This document shows, piece by piece, positions 16,870-26,285 of a DNA stretch of 64,000 bases (the first letter of the stretch is position 1; each line of letters starts with the position of its first letter). The position numbers were made by a program, and so were the translations under genes. The notes below the pieces were generated by a model, which had not been told where the DNA came from, made no database searches, and saw only the letters and a list, made by a program, of their open reading frames with translations. The stretch covers positions 1,507,858-1,571,857 of the forward strand of contig NZ_KV917380.1 of assembly GCF_002019765.1 (NCBI RefSeq). Reading direction: 5' to 3'. This stretch comes from Shouchella oshimensis (GTDB lineage Bacteria; Bacillota; Bacilli; Bacillales; Bacillaceae_D).

Positions 16870-17385
16870 ATGAAGCAAGGAAAATGGGTTGGTGTACTAT
16901 GGCTAATTGGTCTACTTCTTGTTACAGGTTCAGGTGGAACTGTAAAGGCTCAGGAACAAGGTCCTCATATGGACCAAGTGTTGGCACCCTTTAGTGGAAC
17001 GACACTGAATGGAGAGACAATCCACTATGAAATTGGTGCAAACAATAAAACGGTGATTCATTTTTTTGCGACTTGGTGTTATCCATGTCAAGAAGAAATG
17101 CCTGCAATTGTTAGCTTAAGTAATCAGATAAATGAGCAATCAAAGAGCCAATTTATCCCTATAAATTTAACTAGCTCGGAAAAAAGCGTAAAAGAGTTAA
17201 CGCCATTTTTGCAACAGTATGGCGCTACTTTTGATCCGCTTTTGGACCATAACGGTTCCTTGCAAAAGGAATTTCAAATTTTTGGTGTACCTACAACCAT
17301 TGTTATTAACCAAAATGGAGTCATTACTCAACGGATAAATGGTCCAATTACTAAAGAAGAATTTTTATCTATAAGTGAACAGTAG
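16870..17385 (+). CDS. Exported thioredoxin-like protein (TlpA/ResA type)
   Basis: The protein has 171 residues. An N-terminal signal or anchor segment (about 8-26, ending VKAQ) precedes a thioredoxin fold with active site WCYPC (about residue 70) and cis-proline loop FGVPTT (about 138). Proteins of this type reduce disulfides outside the membrane, for example in cytochrome c maturation (ResA, CXXCH reduction) or spore formation (StoA). No ccdA or res genes are adjacent, so the partner is unknown. The ATG at 16870 is preceded by AGAAAGAGGG. Confidence 0.88.
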   Translation: MKQGKWVGVLWLIGLLLVTGSGGTVKAQEQGPHMDQVLAPFSGTTLNGETIHYEIGANNKTVIHFFATWCYPCQEEMPAIVSLSNQINEQSKSQFIPINLTSSEKSVKELTPFLQQYGATFDPLLDHNGSLQKEFQIFGVPTTIVINQNGVITQRINGPITKEEFLSISEQ

Positions 17386-17391
17386 GAATGT

Positions 17392-17907
17392 CTACTCGTT
17401 CAGTAAAGCATCAATTTGCACATCGAGGTCTTGAAGAAGGCTACGGGCGCGTTCCATCGTAATAGAACGATAATGATGATCGCCTCCTGGTTCTTCGTCA
17501 AGGGTATCTGCTTGTGCCACTATTTGTTGCAGCGGAGTTAACGATAATTGACTTGGAGGTAAATGTGAATCGGTGTGAAGCAGGATAGCAATGGCAATTT
17601 CTTTTGCTTTTTTAGGATGTTCACCAAGTCGAATTAATAATTTATGGGCACGTTCAGCACCTTTAATAGGATGGATGTCGTACGCTTTATAAAGTGAATA
17701 GTCCCATTTACCATTTTTATACCAGGTGTAATGGCCAATATCATGCAAGAATGCTGCTTTAGTAGCTAAATCAACGTCTACTTTATGATTAATGGCTAAG
17801 GCATACGCGTGATACGCGACACGAATGGCATGAGCCATACCTGAACGATTAATGTATTTTTGTGTAATACGATGGTCAAAGACTTGAGTTAATGTAACAT
17901 CTCTCAT
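17392..17907 (-). CDS. HD-domain phosphohydrolase
   Basis: The protein has 171 residues from ATG 17907 with AAGGAG 7 bases upstream. Metal-binding HD motif AFLHDIGHY with further His residues (HPIKGAERAH, LLHTDSH) and a late Asp (AQADTLDEEPGGDHH) complete an HD-superfamily site like that of uncharacterised YfbR/YedJ-type hydrolases. The substrate is probably a nucleotide or phosphoester but cannot be told. It converges on the TlpA-like gene with 6 bases between the stops and diverges from the hemolysin III gene. Confidence 0.85.
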   Translation of the reverse strand: MRDVTLTQVFDHRITQKYINRSGMAHAIRVAYHAYALAINHKVDVDLATKAAFLHDIGHYTWYKNGKWDYSLYKAYDIHPIKGAERAHKLLIRLGEHPKKAKEIAIAILLHTDSHLPPSQLSLTPLQQIVAQADTLDEEPGGDHHYRSITMERARSLLQDLDVQIDALLNE

Positions 17908-17948
17908 CTTTTCACTCCTTCCAAGCAATATGCAGTTTTAATTACCTA

Positions 17949-17957
17949 TGCTATAAT
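17949..17957 (+). promoter_or_regulatory. Extended -10 promoter of the hemolysin III gene
   Basis: TGCTATAAT, an extended -10 with full TATAAT, 31 bases before the TTG start. The -35 is weak, as is usual for this promoter type. Confidence 0.6.
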
Positions 17958-17988
17958 GGTTTAAAGCGTTTGTAAAGGAGAGGTTTAG

Positions 17989-18642
17989 TTGGCGGAGACG
18001 CATATTTTTACAAAACGAGAAGAAATTGCAAATGCCATTACACATGGTGTTGGTACACTGCTTAGTATTGCTGCCCTCACACTGCTCATTGTCTATTCGA
18101 GCTTGTATGGAAATGCTTGGCATGTTGTGACATTTACCATTTACGGGGCAAGTATGTTGCTCCTATATAGTTCTTCAACAATGGTTCATAGCTTTCCACC
18201 TGGCAAAGCAAAAGATGTCTTTGAAATAATGGATCATGCAGCCATTTATGTGTTCATTGCAGGAACATATACGCCCATTGCCCTTATTTTAGTAGGCGGC
18301 GGCTTAGGATGGACGTTATTTGGAATTGCATGGGGCTTTGCAATTGGTGGCGTGATTTTTAAAATCTTTTTTGTTAAAAAATTCTTGTTCATTTCAACAA
18401 TGATTTATTTACTGATGGGATGGCTTGCATTGCTTGCAATCGGTCCGATTTTTCACTCACTTTCAACTACAGGTATTTGGTATTTACTCATCGGCGGTAT
18501 TTTTTATTCAGTTGGTACTGTCTTTTATATGTGGAGAGGGTTTCCTTATCACCACGCGGTATGGCACCTATTTGTGATAGCCGGTTCCGTCTTCCATTTC
18601 TTTTTAATTCTTCATCATGTTTTGCCAGTGGGATTAGAATAG
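17989..18642 (+). CDS. Hemolysin III family (PAQR-like) membrane protein
   Basis: The protein has 217 residues with seven predicted membrane spans. The family histidines and acid are present: NAITHGVG near the start, IMDHAAIYVFIAGTYTP in the middle and YHHAVWHLFVIAGSVFHFF near the end; these form the zinc site in PAQR relatives. TTG start at 17989 after AAAGGAGAGG. B. subtilis has the homologue yplQ elsewhere. Activity in bacteria is unsettled (lipid hydrolysis or membrane homeostasis proposed). Confidence 0.9.
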   Translation: MAETHIFTKREEIANAITHGVGTLLSIAALTLLIVYSSLYGNAWHVVTFTIYGASMLLLYSSSTMVHSFPPGKAKDVFEIMDHAAIYVFIAGTYTPIALILVGGGLGWTLFGIAWGFAIGGVIFKIFFVKKFLFISTMIYLLMGWLALLAIGPIFHSLSTTGIWYLLIGGIFYSVGTVFYMWRGFPYHHAVWHLFVIAGSVFHFFLILHHVLPVGLE

Positions 18643-18652
18643 AAGAAAATTT

Positions 18653-18699
18653 AAAAGCGCTATTGACGTATTGCTTTATTGTCAAACGCGCTTTTTTTT
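18653..18699 (+). terminator. Terminator after the hemolysin III gene
   Basis: AAAAGCGC plus TTGAC pair with GTCAA plus GCGCTTTT, with two-base bulges, then T run. The remaining ~185 bases to the next gene show nothing else I can support. Confidence 0.7.
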
Positions 18700-18884
18700 A
18701 ATGGAAACAATGAAAAATAAGTTGCGAAAAGCGGCGGTATTTAAGATCATCAGCTATGCTTTATTTTGAAAAGTTCATGTTGGGAAAAAAGGAAGGTTCT
18801 TGAAAAAAATTAGAATTTTTTCTGCCTTTTTGATGGCATAAATCAACTAAGAACGTTATACTTTATGTCGAGGAGGCTCGTAAT

Positions 18885-19109
18885 TTGTATATTACGTTAG
18901 AGCAGTTATCCACCTATTTAGGACTTACTGAATCGTACATAAAAGAACAGCTTCATTTAGGAAACATAAAAGGTTTTTACGACGGAAATCGCTGGCTTTT
19001 TAACAAGGAACAATTTGCGCTGCATAAAGATCGGTTAGAGCAGAAACGAAAGCAGCTTTTGAAAGAACTAGAGTTAGAAGAAGATTGGGATGCTAAAGAT
19101 GAAGATTAG
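18885..19109 (+). CDS. Small excisionase/MerR-like helix-turn-helix protein, 74 residues
   Basis: TTG start at 18885 after GAGGAGG. Residues 1-48 (LEQLSTYLGLTESYIKEQ, ... FYDGNRWLFNKEQF) have the pattern of an excisionase-type HTH_17 domain that binds DNA; residues 49-74 are a charged helix. No integrase or att repeat is nearby, so a phage role is not supported. It is followed after 24 bases by a secreted glycosidase-like protein, perhaps in one operon. Confidence 0.75.
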   Translation: MYITLEQLSTYLGLTESYIKEQLHLGNIKGFYDGNRWLFNKEQFALHKDRLEQKRKQLLKELELEEDWDAKDED

Positions 19110-19133
19110 CTTTTAAAACTAAGGAGTGTAGGT

Positions 19134-20363
19134 ATGAATAACTTTTTAAAACGAACTTGTTATACGATCGGTGCAGGTGCACTTGGGTCTGCATTGTTTT
19201 TAATGACAACGACAGAGGCAAAAGCAGATTCAGGTGTGGCATTAATGCATTCGCAAAAAGTAACAAGTGAAAGCAAAACGTTCGAAATTCCTTCGTCATC
19301 TGCTCGATTTGTCTATCAATCTGGCTATCAGTTTGATTATCCTGAAGACGGCGTAAGAGGGATCTTTTTAACTGCTCATTCTGCAGGCGGCTCAAGATTA
19401 AATACACTTGTTGATTTTGTAAATGAGACAGATATTAATTCAATGGTCATTGACATAAAGGATGATACTGGAAACATTACGTATATGCCTGAAGAGGATT
19501 CTCCATTTTACGATATTGCAAAAAACTATATTGATGATCCTGCTGCAATGATGTCGGTTTTAGAAGAGAATGATATATATCCTATTGCGCGAATTGTTGT
19601 GTTTAAAGACTCAGTTCTTGCTGACTTAAAGCCTGAGCTTTCTTTTAGAGAAAGCAATGGTCAGTTATGGAAAAACCGAAATGGTGATGCGTTTGTCAAT
19701 CCATTTTTAGAAGAAGTATGGGATTACAATGTAGAAGTGGCAAAAGAAGCTGCGAAAATGGGCTTTAAAGACATTCAGTTTGACTATGTTCGTTTTCCAG
19801 AAGGTTTCTTAGGCCGTTCTGACAGTTTAGAGTATGGTTTAGGGAATTATGACGAGGGTGATGGAGCTACTGTTGAAAGTCGAATTGACGCAGTTGCAGA
19901 TTTTGTTGGCTATGCCCGAGAAGAATTACAGCCATTTGGTGTAGATGTATCTGTTGATATCTTCGGTGCTGCAGCGCGTGGTTTTGAAGAAAATGTAGGA
20001 CAAGATTTCGTGAAAATCTCTAAGAATGTTGACGTGATTTCATCAATGCCGTACCCGAGCCACTGGGGACCATTTTCCATTGGTGATATTGATAAGCCAG
20101 ATTTGTATCCATATGAAGTAATGGATGAGTACTCTCAACTTGAAAACGATGTGCTAGCTGAGTTGGGTGATGATAAGCCAGTTCAAAGACCTTGGCTGCA
20201 AGATTTTACTGCCAGTTATTTAGGATCTGGAAACTATATAAATTATGGTGTAAATGAAGTTGAAGCTCAGATTAAAGCACTTCATGACAATGATATTCAT
20301 GAATTTTTACTCTGGAATGCAAGTAACTCGTATACAGAAGGCGTTAATTACGTGAATCCATAA
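19134..20363 (+). CDS. Exported putative glycoside hydrolase (DUF4015 type)
   Basis: The protein has 409 residues with a signal peptide (about 1-32, ending EAKA). The rest resembles the TIM-barrel DUF4015 putative glycosyl hydrolases: GVRGIFLTAHSAGG, MVIDIKDDTGN, GFKDIQFDYVRFPEG and DVSVDIFGAAARG lie on successive strands, with Asp residues suited to catalysis. Substrate unknown; wall or exopolysaccharide is plausible because it is secreted. It ends in a strong terminator. Confidence 0.82.
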   Translation: MNNFLKRTCYTIGAGALGSALFLMTTTEAKADSGVALMHSQKVTSESKTFEIPSSSARFVYQSGYQFDYPEDGVRGIFLTAHSAGGSRLNTLVDFVNETDINSMVIDIKDDTGNITYMPEEDSPFYDIAKNYIDDPAAMMSVLEENDIYPIARIVVFKDSVLADLKPELSFRESNGQLWKNRNGDAFVNPFLEEVWDYNVEVAKEAAKMGFKDIQFDYVRFPEGFLGRSDSLEYGLGNYDEGDGATVESRIDAVADFVGYAREELQPFGVDVSVDIFGAAARGFEENVGQDFVKISKNVDVISSMPYPSHWGPFSIGDIDKPDLYPYEVMDEYSQLENDVLAELGDDKPVQRPWLQDFTASYLGSGNYINYGVNEVEAQIKALHDNDIHEFLLWNASNSYTEGVNYVNP

Positions 20364-20368
20364 AGAAG

Positions 20369-20406
20369 AGGTTGTTTAACTTGGTGTAGACCGAGTTAAA
20401 CAACCT
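20369..20406 (+). terminator. Terminator after the glycosidase-like gene
   Basis: A 16-bp stem (AGGTTGTTTAACT... with one G-U pair) and short loop, then six T. Confidence 0.88.
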
Positions 20407-20520
20407 TTTTTAAAGGGGGAACGTATTCATAAGATCGACTCGTCAGGAAATACTACAAGAGAGTAGGTTTGTAATTGGTGAAATGACGGTATAGTAGCAA
20501 TAAAAAGGAGGAAATGTGTC

Positions 20521-21090
20521 ATGAAAACTTGGTATGATAAACTTGCAGAGTATTTTCCTATTGAGGAAATGAAATCGGAAGAGCATATGAAACTTTTGTT
20601 AAAAGAGAAAGGTGATATTTATCACAAAGACGAAAGTGATCAACATGTACTCATGTACGTGGAAACAGACGAATTTGTGTTTGTCGATTATCTGTTTGTT
20701 TCAAGCAATGCGAGAGGAGCAGGTTTAGGGAAAAAATTATTGGACCAATTGAAAAATAAGAAAAAGCCGATTATACTAGAAGTAGAACCTGTTGATTATG
20801 AAGACACAGATACAAAAAAAAGACAGCGGTTCTATAAACGAGAAGGTTTTACTCATGCTAAATCAATCGGCTATCGTCGGCGTTCTCTAGCGACGAATGA
20901 AGTCAATGAATTAGAAATTCTTTTTTGGTCACCAGAGAACGACGATGAGAATACAATTTATGAACAAATGAAACACACGTACGAAACGATTCATACGTAT
21001 AAAGATAAACATTTATATGGTGAATCCTATGAGCCCGTTAACAAAGTATTAACGTATGAGGAAGAAAGCAAACCTGTGAAACCTTCTTGA
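20521..21090 (+). CDS. yjbC: YjbC, GNAT acetyltransferase-like protein
   Basis: The protein has 189 residues and aligns along its length with B. subtilis YjbC as I remember it (WYDKLAEYFPIEEMKS, HVLMYVETDEFVFVDYLFVS). The acetyl-CoA loop is ARGAGLGKKLL. In B. subtilis yjbC is cotranscribed with spx; here a 45-residue basic gene and a hairpin separate them. Substrate unknown; ATG has AAAAGGAGG upstream. Confidence 0.9.
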   Translation: MKTWYDKLAEYFPIEEMKSEEHMKLLLKEKGDIYHKDESDQHVLMYVETDEFVFVDYLFVSSNARGAGLGKKLLDQLKNKKKPIILEVEPVDYEDTDTKKRQRFYKREGFTHAKSIGYRRRSLATNEVNELEILFWSPENDDENTIYEQMKHTYETIHTYKDKHLYGESYEPVNKVLTYEEESKPVKPS

Positions 21091-21105
21091 AAAGGTGGTG
21101 TTTGT

Positions 21106-21243
21106 GTGCAAAAGAAAAAAAAGCAAAAAAATAAAAAGAAACGACGAATTTGGGAAGATTTATTGCGGAAGCGTTTTGGCAAGTTTCGAAAACGTCGTCT
21201 AAATGACCACCCGTATCCACAATCGAAAAAATGTAGTGCTTAA
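21106..21243 (+). CDS. Very basic 45-residue protein between yjbC and spx
   Basis: GTG start at 21106 after AAAGGTGG, 15 bases from the yjbC stop. The first 14 residues are almost all Lys/Gln/Arg (QKKKKQKNKKKRR), then RIWEDLLRKRFGKFRKRR and a short tail with one Cys. Such a peptide could bind RNA, DNA or an acidic protein. Base composition of the start is A-rich and might produce a spurious frame, but start, spacing and following terminator support a real gene. Confidence 0.6.
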   Translation: MQKKKKQKNKKKRRIWEDLLRKRFGKFRKRRLNDHPYPQSKKCSA

Positions 21244-21975
<732 letters not shown>

Positions 21976-21977
21976 TG

Positions 21978-22006
21978 ACCTTCTGTTGGATACAGAAGGT
22001 TTTTTT
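21978..22006 (+). terminator. Terminator after spx
   Basis: ACCTTCTGT and ACAGAAGGT form a 9-bp stem with a 5-base loop, followed by six T. Confidence 0.88.
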
Positions 22007-22167
22007 CTTGACTTTCTTCTCTCAATAAGAGAGAATTATAAATCAATAATCTCGCCGAAAGCATGCAGATTCATTTCATTTTTTTCTGATCTATCATACA
22101 ATAGAAATAGAGGATCTGCTCACTTCTTGAGTGTGACAACCATAATCCGTTAGGAGGGGGAGCGAGA

Positions 22168-22797
22168 ATGGAGATTGAACGCGTAAACGATACAACAATT
22201 CGATTTTTTATTACCTATAAAGATATTGAGGAACGTGGTTTCGAGCGTGAAGAGATCTGGTATAATCGTGAACGAGGAGAAGAACTCTTTTATGACATGA
22301 TGAATGAAGCAAGTGATCGTGATGACTTTGAGCTTGATGGTCCTCTATGGATTCAAGTCCATGCACACGATAAAGGCTTAGAAATTCTCGTGACACGTGG
22401 CCAAATTTCTGATGGAAATATGAAGCTCGAGATTCCGGTTAAAGAAGAAGAGATCGAGGAAGGGAACACGGAGCTAGACGAATTAAATAAGCAAGTGGAC
22501 TCACAATACGATCAACTTGAGATTATTATCGGTTTTAGAGAATTCGAAGATGTTATTTCTCTAAGTCATTCCGTGCAGCCTGAGTTTTTGGCGAATAGCC
22601 TATATCATTACGAAGGTCGTTACTATTTGCACATCCACTTTAATAACGATCATTATACAGAAGATGAACAAGACAATTTATTAAGTCGTATGTTAGAGTT
22701 TGGCTACGAGTCAGAATTGACGATTCATAGGCTAAAAGAGTACGGAAAAGAAATTGCTGTGACAAATGGATTGAGTATCATAAAGCAAGCGTTTTAA
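22168..22797 (+). CDS. mecA: MecA, ClpC adaptor protein
   Basis: The protein has 209 residues and starts MEIERVNDTTIRFFITYKDI, the recognised MecA N-terminus. It ends with the C-terminal ClpC-binding domain (GFREFEDVISLSH, ALFGYESELT-like region). MecA targets ComK and other proteins to ClpCP, holding competence off. It is preceded by GGAGGGGGAG and followed by coiA. A small hairpin TTCTCTC/GAGAGAA lies at 22017-22036 in the leader; no function is assigned to it. Confidence 0.96.
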   Translation: MEIERVNDTTIRFFITYKDIEERGFEREEIWYNRERGEELFYDMMNEASDRDDFELDGPLWIQVHAHDKGLEILVTRGQISDGNMKLEIPVKEEEIEEGNTELDELNKQVDSQYDQLEIIIGFREFEDVISLSHSVQPEFLANSLYHYEGRYYLHIHFNNDHYTEDEQDNLLSRMLEFGYESELTIHRLKEYGKEIAVTNGLSIIKQAF

Positions 22798-22800
22798 AAA

Positions 22801-22829
22801 GGAACGTCAACAGACGTTTCTTTTTTTTG
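22801..22829 (+). terminator. Terminator after mecA
   Basis: GGAACGTC pairs with GACGTTTC (one G-U) around AACA, then eight T. It lies 17 bases before coiA. Confidence 0.85.
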
Positions 22830-22845
22830 TGATGAAAGGAGGATT

Positions 22846-24075
22846 ATGAAAACGATAACGAGAATGTCTTTTATTAAGAAAGAAAGGAGAGGTAGTTTGT
22901 ATACGGCGAAAAATCAAAAAGGTGTTCTAGTGCACATTCATGATTCGCATTCAAGACAATACTGGGTAAAAAAAAGGCTAGAAGAGGCGTTCTTTTGTCA
23001 AAGCTGTAAGCAAGAAGTTGTCTTGCGGCTAGGAGCAAAACGTCGATGGCACTTTGCTCATCGTACATTATCCACATGTAAGGGGAGCTCGACGAATGAA
23101 TCCCTTCTTCACCAAAAAGGAAAAGAAATCCTCCACGCTTTCTTCTTGCACACCTTCCCAAAAACATCAATGGAACATTACTTACCGCAAACAAAACAAC
23201 GTCCAGATATTCACGTCCAAACAGCCAAAAAAGGTATTGCAATTGAATATCAATGTTCTACTATAAGTACAGAAGATATGATTACTCGTAACAATGCCTA
23301 CCGATCGTTAAATATTGTGCCGCTCTGGATACTTGGTGCACAGCGATTAAAGCGAAAACATGCTGCTCAATTTCGACTGCAGGAATTTGAATTTTATGCC
23401 ATTTATCTATACAACCACAGTCGATACCTCTATTATTTTGACCCCATTCAAAAGGTGTTTTGCTTTCTATCCAATGTGTTCAGTTTACATGGGAATCTTA
23501 TCCTTGCTAATTGTGATTTTATCAGAATAAATCAACTAACTCCTCAACGCTTATTCTCACCTCCCTGGCGACCTGTAACCTCATTAAATAGTGAATACGT
23601 ACGATACCGTCAAAAAGCAGCTACACAAATGATGCTCAGTTATCCCTTCCTTCTTCCTTATTACCAACAAATGCGGTTAGATCGCATCCCTTCATTAATT
23701 GGATGGACATTACCGGCTCAAGTATATGTGGCAGCGCCTCCTCACGTATGGCAAACCTTCTTCATATTTGATCTTTTAGAACATTTTCCCCTCCAGAAGC
23801 CTTTCTCCTTTACGACTATCAACCAACGATTGACTACCTTAGGTAAACACTTTCAATGGGGGCTGCGTGCTCAATGCTCCTACAAAAGGGTTGTTCCAAC
23901 GTTAGTTGTACAATACTTGGAGCTTCTCATTTCCTTTCGTTATTTGGAAAAACTACCTGATTCACCTCTCGTATGTAAACGAGTCTATTCGGCAAAAGAA
24001 ACGCCTGATAGTGAAACGATTTTAGTACAAAAATGGTCAGAACAAAATAAAAAAAGAGAGATGTATTTGTCGTGA
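22846..24075 (+). CDS. coiA: CoiA, competence-associated nuclease-like protein
   Basis: The protein has 409 residues. An N-terminal zinc-type FFCQSC and RRWHFAHR region is followed by a PD-(D/E)xK-like nuclease core (RPDIHV, then IAIEYQCSTIS). CoiA is needed for transformation and recombination in competent cells of Gram-positives. It follows mecA as in B. subtilis. ATG at 22846 with AAAGGAGG; its C-terminal half is richer in aromatic residues and less conserved, as usual for the family. Confidence 0.92.
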   Translation: MKTITRMSFIKKERRGSLYTAKNQKGVLVHIHDSHSRQYWVKKRLEEAFFCQSCKQEVVLRLGAKRRWHFAHRTLSTCKGSSTNESLLHQKGKEILHAFFLHTFPKTSMEHYLPQTKQRPDIHVQTAKKGIAIEYQCSTISTEDMITRNNAYRSLNIVPLWILGAQRLKRKHAAQFRLQEFEFYAIYLYNHSRYLYYFDPIQKVFCFLSNVFSLHGNLILANCDFIRINQLTPQRLFSPPWRPVTSLNSEYVRYRQKAATQMMLSYPFLLPYYQQMRLDRIPSLIGWTLPAQVYVAAPPHVWQTFFIFDLLEHFPLQKPFSFTTINQRLTTLGKHFQWGLRAQCSYKRVVPTLVVQYLELLISFRYLEKLPDSPLVCKRVYSAKETPDSETILVQKWSEQNKKREMYLS

Positions 24076-24094
24076 TGCTATTGTTCTAAATACT

Positions 24095-24103
24095 TGTTAT
24101 AAT
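24095..24103 (+). promoter_or_regulatory. Extended -10 promoter of pepF
   Basis: TGTTATAAT, an extended -10, 30 bases before the pepF ATG. Confidence 0.6.
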
Positions 24104-24133
24104 GAAAAAACGATACAGAAGGAGGTACGCGGA

Positions 24134-25939
24134 ATGGCAGAAGAAAAAGTAGTAAGACGAGAAGAAGTTCCGGAAGAGTCAACTTGGGACTTGGAATCAA
24201 TTTATAGTACACCCGAACAATGGGAAGACGCTTGTAGAGAGTTGCGTACACAAGTGGAGGGGTTTCAAAAGTATAAAGGGAAAGTAGTATCTTCAGCAAG
24301 CACAGTGTTTCAAGTTTTAGAAGCGTACTATGATTTGGAAGTAGAGGCTACAAAGATCTTAGTCTATGCTCGTCATAGTAGTGATGTTGACACAACAAAC
24401 TCGGTTTTACAAGAGCGCAGCGAAAAAGGATCACAGCTGTACGTAGATTTCAATGATAAAACGGCTTTTGTGCAACCAGAGATCTTACAAATGAGTGAAT
24501 CGGAATTAGCGCAGTTTTTACAATCATACAAGCCGTTGCAGAAATACAAGCAGTACATTGCATTCATCCATCATCGAAAAGATCATATTTTGTCGGAGAA
24601 AGAAGAAGCGTTACTATCCCGATTACAAGAACCCTTTGCAGCTTCTAGAAAAACCTATTCCCTCCTAACAAATGCAGATATGACGTTTAAGACGGTCAAA
24701 GATGAAAAGGGAGAAGACATCACGGTAACACCAGGTAGATTTATAACGCTTATGGCGCAGCCAAATCGATTTATCCGAAAACAAGTATACGAGTCTTACT
24801 ATGCTTCATATGAGCAATTTAGTCATACAATTGCGTCCATTTTAAGTGGGGAAGTAAAAGCAAAACAGTTTGAAGCGACGATGAGAGGCTATGATTCAGC
24901 AAGGGCAGCAGCCCTCGATGAAACGTATATCCCAGAACGTGTGTATGACCAGCTAGTTGAAACGGTTGAAAAGAACTTGCCTCTTTTACACCGTTATATG
25001 CGCCTTAGAAAACGCTTATTAAAGCTAGAAACATTACATATGTACGATTTATACACACCAATTGTACAAGATGTTCAATTACCTTTCACCTATGAAGAGG
25101 CAAAAGAAACGATGCTTTCATCCCTTGCACCTCTTGGAGATGAATATGTAGACATAGTCCAAAAAGGGCTTAACGAGCGATGGGTTGATTTATATGAAAA
25201 TAAAGGGAAAGATAGTGGTGCTTATAGTGGAGGCAGCTATGGAACAAAGCCGTTCATCTTAATGAATTGGCAGGACACGTATACGAGTTTGTCGACTCTT
25301 ACACATGAGTTTGGTCATAGTGTTCATAGCTATTTTACTCGAGAGAATCAGCCTCCGGTGTATGGTCGTTACACTATTTTTCTAGCAGAAGTAGCATCAA
25401 CGCTAAATGAGCTGATGCTACACGATTATTTAATGAAAAAGGAAACAACAAAGCAGAAGAGAATCTACCTACTGAATCAATTATTAGATGGGATGAGAAC
25501 AACTGTTTTTCGTCAAACAATGTTTGCTGAATTTGAGCATTTTCTTCATAAGCATCACGAAAAAGGTCAGGCCATTACAAAAGACGCACTAGCAAAAGCG
25601 TATAAAGAGTTAAATGAGAAGTATTATGGGCCTGATGTGATTACAGATGACGCCATCGCCTATGAATGGGCACGAATCCCTCACTTCTTTATGAACTATT
25701 ATGTGTATCAATATGCAACCGGTTATAGTGCTGCTGTCGCTTTATCAGATGCCATTCACAAAGAAGGAAAGCCTGCAGCTGACCGTTTTATCACGTTTTT
25801 ACAATCTGGCATGACCGATTTTCCGATTGAGCTTCTGAAAAAAGCTGGTGTTGATATGACATCAAAAGAACCTGTACAGGTAACGATGAAACGATTTGAA
25901 GACACGTTGAATGAGCTTGAGGAATTGCTTGCCGAATAA
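24134..25939 (+). CDS. pepF: Oligoendopeptidase F
   Basis: Cytosolic M3-family zinc peptidase that trims short peptides; 601 residues, the normal size. Zinc site LTHEFGHSVHSYF (HExxH) with the third ligand in FLAEVASTLNEL. It follows coiA as in B. subtilis. Overproduction of PepF affects competence and sporulation peptides in B. subtilis. ATG at 24134 after AAGGAGGT. Confidence 0.96.
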   Translation: MAEEKVVRREEVPEESTWDLESIYSTPEQWEDACRELRTQVEGFQKYKGKVVSSASTVFQVLEAYYDLEVEATKILVYARHSSDVDTTNSVLQERSEKGSQLYVDFNDKTAFVQPEILQMSESELAQFLQSYKPLQKYKQYIAFIHHRKDHILSEKEEALLSRLQEPFAASRKTYSLLTNADMTFKTVKDEKGEDITVTPGRFITLMAQPNRFIRKQVYESYYASYEQFSHTIASILSGEVKAKQFEATMRGYDSARAAALDETYIPERVYDQLVETVEKNLPLLHRYMRLRKRLLKLETLHMYDLYTPIVQDVQLPFTYEEAKETMLSSLAPLGDEYVDIVQKGLNERWVDLYENKGKDSGAYSGGSYGTKPFILMNWQDTYTSLSTLTHEFGHSVHSYFTRENQPPVYGRYTIFLAEVASTLNELMLHDYLMKKETTKQKRIYLLNQLLDGMRTTVFRQTMFAEFEHFLHKHHEKGQAITKDALAKAYKELNEKYYGPDVITDDAIAYEWARIPHFFMNYYVYQYATGYSAAVALSDAIHKEGKPAADRFITFLQSGMTDFPIELLKKAGVDMTSKEPVQVTMKRFEDTLNELEELLAE

Positions 25940-25944
25940 TCATC

Positions 25945-26130
25945 TTAACCCCGTGATCGATAGCCTTTAAACCGGTGTTTCTTTTGATTTGGCCGAAAGA
26001 GAAAGTAGCTGGCGCCAAACAATAACGGTGTGGCAATCCAGATGGGAAATAAATGCAACAAACTCATTAAGTATAGCCCAAATGCACCAAACAACAGCAA
26101 CAAACGAAGGAAGAACATGCTTTTTTTCAA
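25945..26130 (-). CDS. Small two-span membrane protein, 61 residues
   Basis: TTG start at 26130 after AAAGGAG (10-base gap); the frame is open further upstream but no ribosome site fits. Two hydrophobic segments (about 6-24 and 30-46) and a strongly basic tail NQKKHRFKGYRSRG are visible. It is convergent to pepF, with 5 bases between the stops. B. subtilis has an unrelated small gene at this point. Function unknown. Confidence 0.68.
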   Translation of the reverse strand: MKKSMFFLRLLLLFGAFGLYLMSLLHLFPIWIATPLLFGASYFLFRPNQKKHRFKGYRSRG

Positions 26131-26248
26131 TGGATCGACGCTCCTTTGTGAAACGAGAAATAGCAAAAGTTCATAAAGAAATACTTGCATTCTACTTTCA
26201 TTATACGTTAAGATAGACTTTGCATGTCACATTCTCTTTGCAATATAA

Positions 26249-26284
26249 AAAAGCTACGTATCTAGTCAAAGATACGTAGCTTTT
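26249..26284. terminator. Terminator of yjbH (bidirectional)
   Basis: A 15-bp perfect stem AAAAGCTACGTATCT with 6-base loop and T tail on either strand. Confidence 0.88.
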
Positions 26285-26285
26285 C

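Noticed and set aside
18885-19109. Excisionase-like protein as sign of a mobile element
   Set aside because: No integrase, att repeats or phage genes nearby; such small HTH proteins are common in Bacillus chromosomes.
22846-24075. coiA as a pseudogene because of its divergent C-terminal half
   Set aside because: The frame is intact over 409 codons with good start and nuclease motifs; C-terminal divergence is normal for the family.
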